A stretch of 54,454 nucleotides of DNA, taken from positions 1 to 54,454 of the forward strand of contig CAZSPC010000002.1 in NCBI GenBank assembly GCA_964608745.1, given 5' to 3'. Both the position numbers and the translations under genes were made by a program. The notes under the pieces were generated by a model. The model worked only from the letters and a program-made list of their open reading frames with translations, did no database searches and was not told where the DNA came from. Below are positions 7,489-14,449 of the stretch, piece by piece; the stretch's first letter is position 1, and every line of letters starts with the position of its first letter. This DNA is from UBA12079 sp964608745 (GTDB taxonomy: Bacteria > Patescibacteriota > Minisyncoccia > Phycocordibacterales > UBA12079).

Positions 7489-7680
7489 TTAAGTATCTTC
7501 GTGCCTTACAGCATCACGGATACTTTTTTCGACAGGAAGGCTAGCCCCCCAGTCTTCTTTTGAAGTACATACTCCGGGCCCATTATTTCTTTTCATTCCT
7601 GGACACCTTCTTTTGTCAAACAATCCAAAACATTCGTTCTCTTGCCATTTTTTATTGCATTTTTTTTTAATATTTACCAT
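7489..7680 (-). CDS. Small cysteine-containing protein, unknown
   Basis: A 63-residue basic protein with four Cys (KKKCNKKW, NECFGLF, RRCPGM, GVCTSK). A good ribosome binding site (AAGGAGAAAACCT, then ATG) supports it. Several other small orphan genes in the window have the same type of strong site, unlike the leaderless housekeeping genes. Four Cys could bind zinc, but the spacing is not a standard ribbon. No family recognised. Confidence 0.65.
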   Translation of the reverse strand: MVNIKKKCNKKWQENECFGLFDKRRCPGMKRNNGPGVCTSKEDWGASLPVEKSIRDAVRHEDT

Positions 7681-7748
7681 AGGTTTTCTCCTTTTGATTT
7701 TTTCTATTTTGTTATTTTATTCCGCTTGTTAATATATGTGAAATTCAA

Positions 7749-8321
7749 TTAAAAATCAAGTGATTTTTCAATTTCATCAGCAATTTTTTGATAACCCTGT
7801 GCGTTTGGATGAGCTCCGTCGTCTAAATCTCCAACATTTAAGACATCTTTTAAGGGGATATATTGTAGGTTATTTTCTTTGCAAAATTCTTTAATTATCT
7901 CATCATATTTTGCTAAATTCTTATTACAAAAATGTAGATAATGCCAAGTGGTTGTGATATCGTCGTTCATTCGCGGAAGACCAGTAAAAGTGATTTCTTT
8001 GGTATGTTGCTGTAAGATTTTAAGTATTTTTTCTAAGTTTTGTTTATAGTCGACTGGGGGAATAAGGGTTTTGTTTTTATCTGTGTTGTATTGGGTGTCA
8101 TTAGCACCAATAAAAATAATAGCGATGTCTGGTTTTTTTCTTTCAATATCGTCTTCTAATCTATTTAATAAATCTTGAGAGGTATCTCCGGGGATACCAA
8201 AATTCCAAAATTTAAGTTCTGGGTTTTGTAATTGGTTTTTTAGGCGAGTAACCCAACCTCCCTCGGTTATGTCGCCCATACCATAAACTAGGCTGTCGCC
8301 GTATACGCAGATGTTTTTCAT
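7749..8321 (-). CDS. SGNH/GDSL-type hydrolase
   Basis: A 190-residue esterase-like hydrolase. All four family blocks are visible: Gly8-Asp9-Ser10 (nucleophile), Gly in FGIPGDT, Asn74 in IGAND, and Asp168-x-x-His171 in DDGAHPN. No signal peptide is seen, so it is probably cytosolic. It likely removes acyl or acetyl groups from a lipid or sugar; substrate unknown. On the reverse strand TATAAT lies 8 nt before the ATG, again a leaderless layout. Confidence 0.9.
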   Translation of the reverse strand: MKNICVYGDSLVYGMGDITEGGWVTRLKNQLQNPELKFWNFGIPGDTSQDLLNRLEDDIERKKPDIAIIFIGANDTQYNTDKNKTLIPPVDYKQNLEKILKILQQHTKEITFTGLPRMNDDITTTWHYLHFCNKNLAKYDEIIKEFCKENNLQYIPLKDVLNVGDLDDGAHPNAQGYQKIADEIEKSLDF

Positions 8322-8351
8322 ACGAATATATTATATACTATCTCAATGAAT

Positions 8352-8471
8352 CCTGTTAGAGATTATTATTTGATTTATGAGATAATATTCATAGACAAAA
8401 AACGGGATATTTTAGAAAATTAATTATATAAATACGTCCATCTTAAACTTAGACGGACTATCTCTAACGGG
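8352..8471. mobile_element. Empty inverted-repeat mini-element upstream of engB
   Basis: CCTGTTAGAGAT (8352-8363) and ATCTCTAACGGG (8460-8471) are inverted with one mismatch and lie 96 nt apart. The same termini flank the GIY-YIG gene at 23170-23443. No ORF remains inside; it contains the inner inverted repeat GTCC...GGAC. The right end abuts the engB start codon exactly as the other copy abuts the DUF2779 gene start. Confidence 0.6.
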
Positions 8472-9041
8472 ATGAAAATCAAATCAGCAGAATTTGTCAA
8501 AGGAATAAAAGGTACAGATAAGGTTTTAAATGATAAGCGACAACATATCGCTTTTGTTGGGCGTTCTAATGTTGGCAAATCGTCTGTTATTAATTCTCTG
8601 GTTGGTAAAAAAGAATTAGTGAAATCAAGTTCTTTGCCAGGAAAAACTCGTGAGATAAATTTTTTTCTTATCAATAAGAAATTTTATTTTGTCGATTTGC
8701 CTGGATATGGATTTGCAAAAATAAAACAAAAGCAAAGAGAAAAATTAAGAAAACTTATTTTGTGGTATTTATTGGGTGATGATTTGGAGGAAATTGATAA
8801 AAAAATTGTTTTAATTATTGATTTTAAAGTTGGCCCATCGAAATTTGATCTAGAGATGCTACAATTGTTGCAAGAAAATAATTTAGATTTTATAATTATT
8901 GCTAATAAAATTGATAAGATTAGTAAGGGAAAAAGGTTGAGTCAGACAAAAAAGCTTGAGAGTAAGCTTGGAGAAGAAAATATTATTCTATTTTCAGCAA
9001 AAACAGGAGAAGGGAAAGAGAAATTATTAAAAATAATTTAA
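8472..9041 (+). CDS. engB: Ribosome biogenesis GTPase EngB/YsxC
   Basis: A 189-residue TRAFAC-class GTPase. G1 is GRSNVGKS (residues 30-37), G2 lies around GKTREINF, G3 is DLPGYG, G4 is NKID and G5 is SAKTGEG. These and the length identify EngB, which acts in large ribosomal subunit assembly. The ATG at 8472 directly follows the repeat terminus CTCTAACGGG, so the element supplies the whole 5' region and no ordinary ribosome binding site is seen. Confidence 0.95.
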   Translation: MKIKSAEFVKGIKGTDKVLNDKRQHIAFVGRSNVGKSSVINSLVGKKELVKSSSLPGKTREINFFLINKKFYFVDLPGYGFAKIKQKQREKLRKLILWYLLGDDLEEIDKKIVLIIDFKVGPSKFDLEMLQLLQENNLDFIIIANKIDKISKGKRLSQTKKLESKLGEENIILFSAKTGEGKEKLLKII

Positions 9042-9180
9042 TTTTCAATTTTCAATTTACAAATTTTCAAACACTAACACTAGCTTCAATATTACAATGA
9101 ATTAATGTTTTAAACATTAAAAATTAATTTATTTAAAATTGTTTGAAAATTGAAAATTCGTAAATTGAAAATTCATCAAT

Positions 9181-9942
9181 ATGTCTACATTTTTATACAT
9201 TCTTTCAGCTTCAATAATTGAGTCGCTCGTTGCCTTAATTGGCATCTTGTTTTTATTTTTAGGTTACGAGAGGTTCAAAAAGTATTTACCGTATTTAGTG
9301 AGTTTTTCTGTTGGAACTTTTTTGGCGGTAACTTTTTTTGAATTATTACCAGAGGCAAGCGAACACCTAGGGCACGAGTTAGCCCCTTTTTATATTTTGG
9401 GTGGTTTTTTGTTTTTCTTTTTACTTTCTCGTTTTTTGCGTTGGTACCATCATCACGAAGAAGGCTGTAGCGAACATGGTCAAATAAAAGTTGGTGGACA
9501 TTTAGTTTTGGTAGGTGATTTCGTTCACAATTTTATTGATGGGATTATTATTGCTCTTGCTTTTATGGTTAATATTCCGGTTGGTATAGCAACTACTGTT
9601 GCAGTTTTGTCACACGAATTTCCACAAGAAGCATCTGATTTTTTCATCCTGATTAATTCTGGTTTTTCTAAAAGTAAAGCATTAATGTTTAATTTACTTG
9701 TTTCGCTTTCGACTGTTTTGGGTGCGACAATTACATACTTTTTGGCATCAAAGATGGATAAAATTGTGGGCCCTGCATTGGGAATTGTAGCTGGAAACTT
9801 TCTTTATATCGCAATGTCTGATTTAGTCCCAGAGTTAAATCATGATCATTCTGGGACAAAAGATACAATCATTCAATTTATTTCTATTGTTTTGGGTATC
9901 TTGTTAATTTTCTTTGTAATGGAGTTTACACATAGTCATTAA
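9181..9942 (+). CDS. ZIP family divalent metal transporter
   Basis: A 253-residue inner-membrane transporter for Zn or similar divalent cations. It has about eight hydrophobic segments. The paired metal-binding motifs of ZIP helices IV and V are present: HNFIDG from His116 and HEFPQE from His145. A His-rich cytosolic loop (HHHEEGCSEH, residues about 90-99) and a C-terminal THSH tail could bind metal. Upstream, 9038-9180 consists of AT-rich words (AATTTTCAATTT and complements) that form an inverted repeat ending right at the ATG. Confidence 0.93.
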   Translation: MSTFLYILSASIIESLVALIGILFLFLGYERFKKYLPYLVSFSVGTFLAVTFFELLPEASEHLGHELAPFYILGGFLFFFLLSRFLRWYHHHEEGCSEHGQIKVGGHLVLVGDFVHNFIDGIIIALAFMVNIPVGIATTVAVLSHEFPQEASDFFILINSGFSKSKALMFNLLVSLSTVLGATITYFLASKMDKIVGPALGIVAGNFLYIAMSDLVPELNHDHSGTKDTIIQFISIVLGILLIFFVMEFTHSH

Positions 9943-10045
9943 ACTTGATTTTTATTGCAAAGTATGGCAAGCTTTTGGTTAGAAAAGGAAGGGGTTTGTT
10001 TCTTTTTTTATTTAAATTTCAATAAAAAACAAAAGGAGAGGTGTT

Positions 10046-10261
10046 ATGGCAGATATTGATTTAGAAAAAACGGTAGATGATATTATTAAAGGCATAGTTA
10101 AGCCAACTTGTTTTCAGGCATTTGGAAAAGTGATTACCGCGCTCCCAGATGGAATTAGTGCTGAAGATTGGCTGATCTTACTTGAATCAAAAGGAGGAGA
10201 TATCGTCAAGAAGTGTTTTAAGGCTCGTGTAAGGGCAAGTATGAAACCAAAGAAGATTTAA
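10046..10261 (+). CDS. Small protein, unknown
   Basis: A 71-residue charged protein with two Cys (PTCFQAF, KKCFKAR) and a basic C-terminus. A strong AAAGGAGAGG site 7-10 nt upstream of the ATG marks it as translated. It belongs to the group of small orphan genes in the window with GGAGAG-type sites. I do not recognise a family. Confidence 0.6.
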   Translation: MADIDLEKTVDDIIKGIVKPTCFQAFGKVITALPDGISAEDWLILLESKGGDIVKKCFKARVRASMKPKKI

Positions 10262-10331
10262 AAAAGGAAAAAGAAACAGAAAAATAAAAAATGGTCAGTT
10301 GGTGTTGAACCTTGGTATTGACCCAAAAAAT

Positions 10332-10368
10332 CTGTATGAATTGCTAGTAGCTAAGCTACTGGCAATTT
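10332..10368. terminator. Hairpin after relA/spoT
   Basis: ATTGCTAGTAGC and GCTACTGGCAAT flank TAA, with T-rich tails; lies between the small + strand gene and the convergent - strand relA/spoT gene, so it may serve both. Confidence 0.6.
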
Positions 10369-11892
10369 TTAATTTTGCTTAGTGAGTTTCAGTTTTGATT
10401 TTATATTCCTTCTTGCCTCAGAAGTTTTTACAAATTCTAACCATTTTCTATTTGGCTTGGCTGTTTTTTTGGTAATGATTTCTACTCGATCTCCATTTTG
10501 TAATTTGGTATCAAGTGACGCCATTTTTCCATTTATTTTTGCTCCTGATAGATGGTTGCCAATGTAAGTATGAACAGAATAAGCAAAATCAATTGGACTG
10601 GAATCAATTGGTAAATCAATAACATCTCCGTTGGGTGTAAATACGAAAACTCGATGCTCGAAAAAATCTGTTTTGAGTTCTTCAACAACCCGCTCGCTTT
10701 TTTCGTTTTCCGAAAATTCACTCCCGAGCTCTTTTATCCATTCGGGTGCCTTGGGTTTTTCTTTCTTTTCTCCATTACCAATAAGTGGAATTACATTTTT
10801 AAAACGCATCATCTGAGAGATAATATCTCCCGATCTATTACCTTTGTAGGAGAGGTGGGAGGCAACCCCCATTTCTGCAATCTCGTGCATCTCTTTTGTT
10901 CTGATTTGAATTTCAACAATCCCGCCATCACCGGTAAAAATAGTGGTATGAATACTTTGATAATCATTGGGCTTTGGACATCCAATATAATCTTTTAATC
11001 TCCCCGGAAGTGGTTTCCATATACTGTGAATTACCCCAAGTATCTGATAGCAGTCAGCAACAGATTCGGTGATAACTCGCATTGCGGTGATATCATAGAT
11101 TTTTCCGATATCCCCATCTTTTCTCTTTAATTTTTGATATAAAGAATAGAGGCCTTTTATTCTAAAACTTGTTTTAAACTTAGTAAGTTTTGCTTTTGCT
11201 AACGCTTTTTTCAAGGACTTATCGAATTTTTCTAAAAATCGCATATCCCTCTTTTTTCTTTGTTTTAGAAGCTCAGCAGTTTCCTTGTATTCTTGTGGCA
11301 TCAAAAAAGAAAAAGCTAAATCTTCCAACTCTTTGTGAATTACCCTCATTCCGAGTCTGTAAGCAAGAGGGGCAAAAATCTCGATAGTTTCTTTTGATTT
11401 TCTAATCTGCTTTTCTTCCGGTAAGTGTTCAAGGGTCCTCATATTATGAAGACGGTCAGCAAGGCGGATAATTAATACCCGAACATCTTCGGATGTGGCA
11501 ATGAAAAATTTTCGTAAAGATTCAGTGTGTCTTTTCATCCCACGATATTTAAGTTTCCCTAGTTTTGTTACACCCTCAATAAGAAAAAATATTTCTTCGC
11601 CAAATTCTCTTTTTATTACTTTACCGGTTGCATCAGTATCTTCTATAACATCGTGTAACAAACCAGTTGCTATAACTCTTGCTCCCATTCCAAAATCAGC
11701 TAGTATTTTTGCAGTTTCAAAAACATGTGAAAAGTATGGATCGCCTGATTCTCGATACTGACCATCGTGAGATTTTAGTGAAAATTCAAAAGCTTTTTTA
11801 ACCAGATCTTTGTCTTTTGAATCAGCGTGTTTCATTAAGTCAACCAACTCTTGAACATCAAATTTTATTTTTTCTTTTTCATTTTTGGTCAT
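10369..11892 (-). CDS. RelA/SpoT family (p)ppGpp synthetase/hydrolase, short form
   Basis: A 507-residue stringent response enzyme. The N-terminal HD hydrolase domain has HDVIEDT at residues 80-86 and RLADRLHNMRT. The synthetase domain (about 230-350) has KDYIGCPKPNDYQSIHT and EIQIRTKEMHE. A TGS domain follows (about 408-470, FVFTPNGDVIDLP). The usual C-terminal helical, zinc-finger and ACT regions of full-length Rel are missing, so it is about 200 residues shorter than typical. Both active sites look intact, so a bifunctional enzyme is likely. Confidence 0.93.
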   Translation of the reverse strand: MTKNEKEKIKFDVQELVDLMKHADSKDKDLVKKAFEFSLKSHDGQYRESGDPYFSHVFETAKILADFGMGARVIATGLLHDVIEDTDATGKVIKREFGEEIFFLIEGVTKLGKLKYRGMKRHTESLRKFFIATSEDVRVLIIRLADRLHNMRTLEHLPEEKQIRKSKETIEIFAPLAYRLGMRVIHKELEDLAFSFLMPQEYKETAELLKQRKKRDMRFLEKFDKSLKKALAKAKLTKFKTSFRIKGLYSLYQKLKRKDGDIGKIYDITAMRVITESVADCYQILGVIHSIWKPLPGRLKDYIGCPKPNDYQSIHTTIFTGDGGIVEIQIRTKEMHEIAEMGVASHLSYKGNRSGDIISQMMRFKNVIPLIGNGEKKEKPKAPEWIKELGSEFSENEKSERVVEELKTDFFEHRVFVFTPNGDVIDLPIDSSPIDFAYSVHTYIGNHLSGAKINGKMASLDTKLQNGDRVEIITKKTAKPNRKWLEFVKTSEARRNIKSKLKLTKQN

Positions 11893-11964
11893 AAATTAAA
11901 TTCTAGCAAAATTAGAATAGAATTACGAATCAAGAATCATGAATCAATAATTGTGAGTCACGAA

Positions 11965-12030
11965 AACAAATCCTTATCCTTGCCACATAAATTACGATAG
12001 TAATTTATGTGGCAAGGATAAGGATTTGTT
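11965..12030. repeat. 30-bp perfect inverted repeat upstream of relA/spoT
   Basis: Left arm 11965-11994 and right arm 12001-12030 are exact complements around a 6-nt loop. It has no T-run. It is followed at once by a second small hairpin (ACGACTAC/GTAGTCGT) and the REP-like repeat at 12048-12078, so three palindromes are stacked here. Confidence 0.85.
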
Positions 12031-12047
12031 AACGACTACGCAGTAGT

Positions 12048-12078
12048 CGTCTTTGCGAGCGTAAGCGTGGCAATCCAG
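12048..12078 (+). repeat. REP-like repeat copy 1 (TTTGCGAGCG..AGCGTGGCAATCC)
   Basis: GTCTTTGCGAGCGTAAGCG followed by TGGCAATCCAG. Copies or variants occur at 16681 (inside pheT), 34904, 38441, 48275 and, inverted, 48355. Confidence 0.8.
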
Positions 12079-12081
12079 AAA

Positions 12082-12108
12082 ATAAAAAACACGGCTGAAG
12101 GCCGTGTT
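12082..12108 (-). terminator. Terminator of zinc-ribbon-like gene
   Basis: AACACGGC and GCCGTGTT stem with a T-rich run on the - strand, after the small gene at 12129-12407. Confidence 0.8.
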
Positions 12109-12128
12109 AAAAAAGAAGATACTTTGTT

Positions 12129-12407
12129 TTACCACTCATTTACACAGAGTTTATTTTTTTGGATAGACAAATCTAACATTCGTTTACAACCTAAACAATG
12201 GATGTGGTTAATACTGGGTTTAAACATACCGTAGTTTCTTTGTTCTTTTCTAAACCTGATAACCTTTTTTCTAATTCTTTTCATTTTTTCTCCAATAGAT
12301 GTGTTGCAGTGTGGACAGGTTGTGTTTTCTATTTTCACACTTTCGGGAAAAAACGAACACCAAAAACGCATTTCTAATTTTTCAAAAAACCACCTTATTT
12401 TTTTCAC
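12129..12407 (-). CDS. Small basic zinc-ribbon-like protein
   Basis: A 92-residue protein with two Cys pairs (CPHC and CLGC, about 35 residues apart), which is the layout of a zinc ribbon. The region between is very basic (RIRKKVIRFRKEQR) and may contact nucleic acid. Starts with GTG preceded by AAGGAGAAT. Exact family not recognised. Transcribed divergently from pheS. Confidence 0.65.
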   Translation of the reverse strand: MKKIRWFFEKLEMRFWCSFFPESVKIENTTCPHCNTSIGEKMKRIRKKVIRFRKEQRNYGMFKPSINHIHCLGCKRMLDLSIQKNKLCVNEW

Positions 12408-12564
12408 AATATTCTCCTTATTTGGTTTTTATCTTTTTTCTAAAAATACTATAATCTTTATCTAAAAAATAAGCAAGCAAAAAGCTGTTAGCTGTAAGCT
12501 ACTGGCTATTAGCTTATTAAAATTAGTTTAAAAATATAGATTTATACTATATAATGGAGTAATC

Positions 12565-13299
12565 ATGAAATCGGAAAATAAGAAGCATATTCACCCAATA
12601 ATTCGTGTAATTCAAGACATTACAGCTGTTTTTGTTGATATGGGTTTTGAGGTGGCTAGTGGGCCGGAAATTGAAGATGGATACCATAACTTTGATGCTC
12701 TGAATGTTCCCAAAGACCATCCAGCAAGAGATATGCAAGATACTTTTTGGCTTGAGCCAAGAAATTTAGATAAATTACTAAGAACACATACATCAGGAGT
12801 CCAAGTTCGTTATATGGAAGAAAATAAACCACCATTAGCGATTCTTGTGCCAGGAAAGGTTTTTAGAAACGAAGCCACTGACGCAACACATGATGCCCAG
12901 TTTCATCAATGCGAAGGGCTTGTGGTTGGTGAAAATATAACATTAGCTAATTTAAAAGGTACACTAGAAAACTTTTTGAAAAAACTTTTTGGTGATGATG
13001 TTGAAATTAGACTTCGTCCGGGGTATTTTCCGTTTGTTGAGCCGGGGGTTGAAATTGATATGGTTTGTTTTAAGTGTAAGGGTGATGGATGTCCTGCTTG
13101 TTCGCATTCTGGTTGGATTGAAATACTTGGTGCTGGTATGGTTCATCCAAATGTATTAAATAATGTTGGCATAGATAGTCGGAAGTATCAAGGTTTTGCT
13201 TTTGGTGTGGGGATTGACCGAATTGCGATGTTGAAATACGGAATTGACGATATAAGATTGTTGTATTCGGGGGATCTACGATTAGTAAACCAATTCTAA
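12565..13299 (+). CDS. pheS: Phenylalanyl-tRNA synthetase alpha subunit, short form
   Basis: The class II catalytic core is complete: motif 1 region with MGFEVASGPEIE, motif 2 with GKVFRNEATDATHDAQFHQ, and motif 3 with GFAFGVGIDRIAML. The segment CFKCKGDGCPACSHSGW is a Cys-rich insertion seen in some PheS. The usual N-terminal coiled coil of about 85 residues is absent, so at 244 residues the protein is much shorter than typical (about 330). An SD-like GGAG precedes the ATG by 6 nt, with TATAAT just before it. PheT, its partner, lies about 1.2 kb downstream. Confidence 0.95.
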   Translation: MKSENKKHIHPIIRVIQDITAVFVDMGFEVASGPEIEDGYHNFDALNVPKDHPARDMQDTFWLEPRNLDKLLRTHTSGVQVRYMEENKPPLAILVPGKVFRNEATDATHDAQFHQCEGLVVGENITLANLKGTLENFLKKLFGDDVEIRLRPGYFPFVEPGVEIDMVCFKCKGDGCPACSHSGWIEILGAGMVHPNVLNNVGIDSRKYQGFAFGVGIDRIAMLKYGIDDIRLLYSGDLRLVNQF

Positions 13300-13310
13300 T
13301 TTTAATAATC

Positions 13311-13426
13311 CCAAAATTGGTGAATTTCTTTGTCAGCTTCGTCGAAAAAACATTCACCGTACTAGGTGTACGGCTCATATTTTTTCTTCTCGCTTCCACG
13401 AACTTCACTCAATTTTAAAACTATTA
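13311..13426. repeat. Imperfect palindromic element after pheS
   Basis: Two arms of about 50 nt (starting CAAAATTGGTGAATTTC and ending TTCACTCAATTTT) are imperfectly complementary around CCGTAC.GTACGG. A diverged half (CCCCAAAATTGGCGATATTC) follows the stop of the C39-like gene at 19740, so this is probably a dispersed MITE-like sequence. Confidence 0.6.
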
Positions 13427-13446
13427 AGTACTTGTTGGTAAAAACT

Positions 13447-13758
13447 ATGAAAAAATATCAAGAACAAATTGATAACTGGTTTAAAGAACAAAATTGGGAT
13501 TACTGGAATCCTTTGGCTATTGTAACGAGATTATTTGAGGAGTGTGGGGAATTTGCACGGGAGGTTAATCATGTCTATGGTCCAAAACAGAAAAAATTAG
13601 ACGAAAAGAAGAAAGATATTGAAGATGAATTAGGAGATATTGTTTATACATTAATTTGTTTTGCAAATTCACATGGAATAGATTTAGATGAAGCAATACA
13701 AAAAAGTATCGATAAGGTAACTAAAAGAGATAAAGATAGATTTACTAAAACTAGATAA
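13447..13758 (+). CDS. MazG-like nucleotide pyrophosphohydrolase
   Basis: A 103-residue all-alpha NTP pyrophosphohydrolase. The metal-binding motif FEECGEFAREV (ExxE) and the second acidic motif EDELGDIVYTL are in place with normal spacing. It probably hydrolyses non-canonical NTPs. The frame is open 27 codons upstream, but that stretch belongs to the palindromic element 13311-13426, so I start at ATG 13447. Confidence 0.88.
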   Translation: MKKYQEQIDNWFKEQNWDYWNPLAIVTRLFEECGEFAREVNHVYGPKQKKLDEKKKDIEDELGDIVYTLICFANSHGIDLDEAIQKSIDKVTKRDKDRFTKTR

Positions 13759-13764
13759 AAAGAA

Positions 13765-13802
13765 AAGGCCCCCGGTAGAAACTAACTACTACAAGGGCCC
13801 TC
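13765..13802 (+). terminator. Terminator after mazG-like gene
   Basis: GGCCC...GGGCC hairpin with inner TAG/CTA pairs, then TCTTC. Confidence 0.55.
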
Positions 13803-13849
13803 TTCATGGTTATATTAGTATAATATCATTAGGATAAAAATAAAGCAAT

Positions 13850-14416
13850 ATGAAAAAAGTTTACATAATTCATGGTTGGGAAGGAACATCAAAATTTTCT
13901 TGGGTTCCACATATAGCTAATTCTTTAAGGGAATTAGGTTTTGAGGTTGTTGCTCCTGATATGCCAAACACTGATGCTCCTGATATGAAAGAATGGGTTA
14001 ATTATTTAAAAGATATTGCACAAGAAATAGATGAGGAAACAGTTTTTATAGGACATAGTATTGGCTGTCAAACAATAATGAGATTTTTAGAGAAGCAAGA
14101 TAAAAAAGTGAATGGTTGTATTTTTGTAGCTGGTTGGTTTGATTTAATTAATCTATCAGATGAAGAATCTAAGGAAATCGCAAAACCTTGGTTAGAAACT
14201 CCAATTGACTTCAAAAAAATAAAGCAAAATACAGGCAAGATTACTACAATTTTGGGTGATAAGGATCAGTGGGTGCCATATGAAAAAACCAAAGAAAAAT
14301 TCGAAAATAATTTAGGTGCGAAAATTATAACAATGGAAGGACGAGGTCATTTAGATGGAGAAAATGAAAAACTTCCTGAATTAGTAGAAATTTTCAAAAA
14401 AGAATTTATTAACTAA
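13850..14416 (+). CDS. RBBP9/YdeN-family alpha/beta hydrolase
   Basis: A 188-residue small serine hydrolase. The N-terminus KKVYIIHGWEG holds the oxyanion region, the nucleophile Ser70 lies in FIGHSIGC, an acidic residue lies in LGDKDQWVP, and the catalytic His is in GRGHLDG. These fit PF06821 proteins. No signal peptide. Substrate unknown. The stop is followed at once by the CCCTAAACGCTAAGTCC words that also precede the ribosome hibernation factor gene at 53291. Confidence 0.88.
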   Translation: MKKVYIIHGWEGTSKFSWVPHIANSLRELGFEVVAPDMPNTDAPDMKEWVNYLKDIAQEIDEETVFIGHSIGCQTIMRFLEKQDKKVNGCIFVAGWFDLINLSDEESKEIAKPWLETPIDFKKIKQNTGKITTILGDKDQWVPYEKTKEKFENNLGAKIITMEGRGHLDGENEKLPELVEIFKKEFIN

Positions 14417-14449
14417 GCCCTAAACGCTAAGTCCTACAACCCTAATAAT
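14415..14449. repeat. CCCTAAACGCTAAGTCCTA leader word, copy 1
   Basis: Nearly the same string precedes the start codon at 53291. It fills the whole gap between the hydrolase stop and the pheT ATG, with no ribosome binding site. Confidence 0.6.
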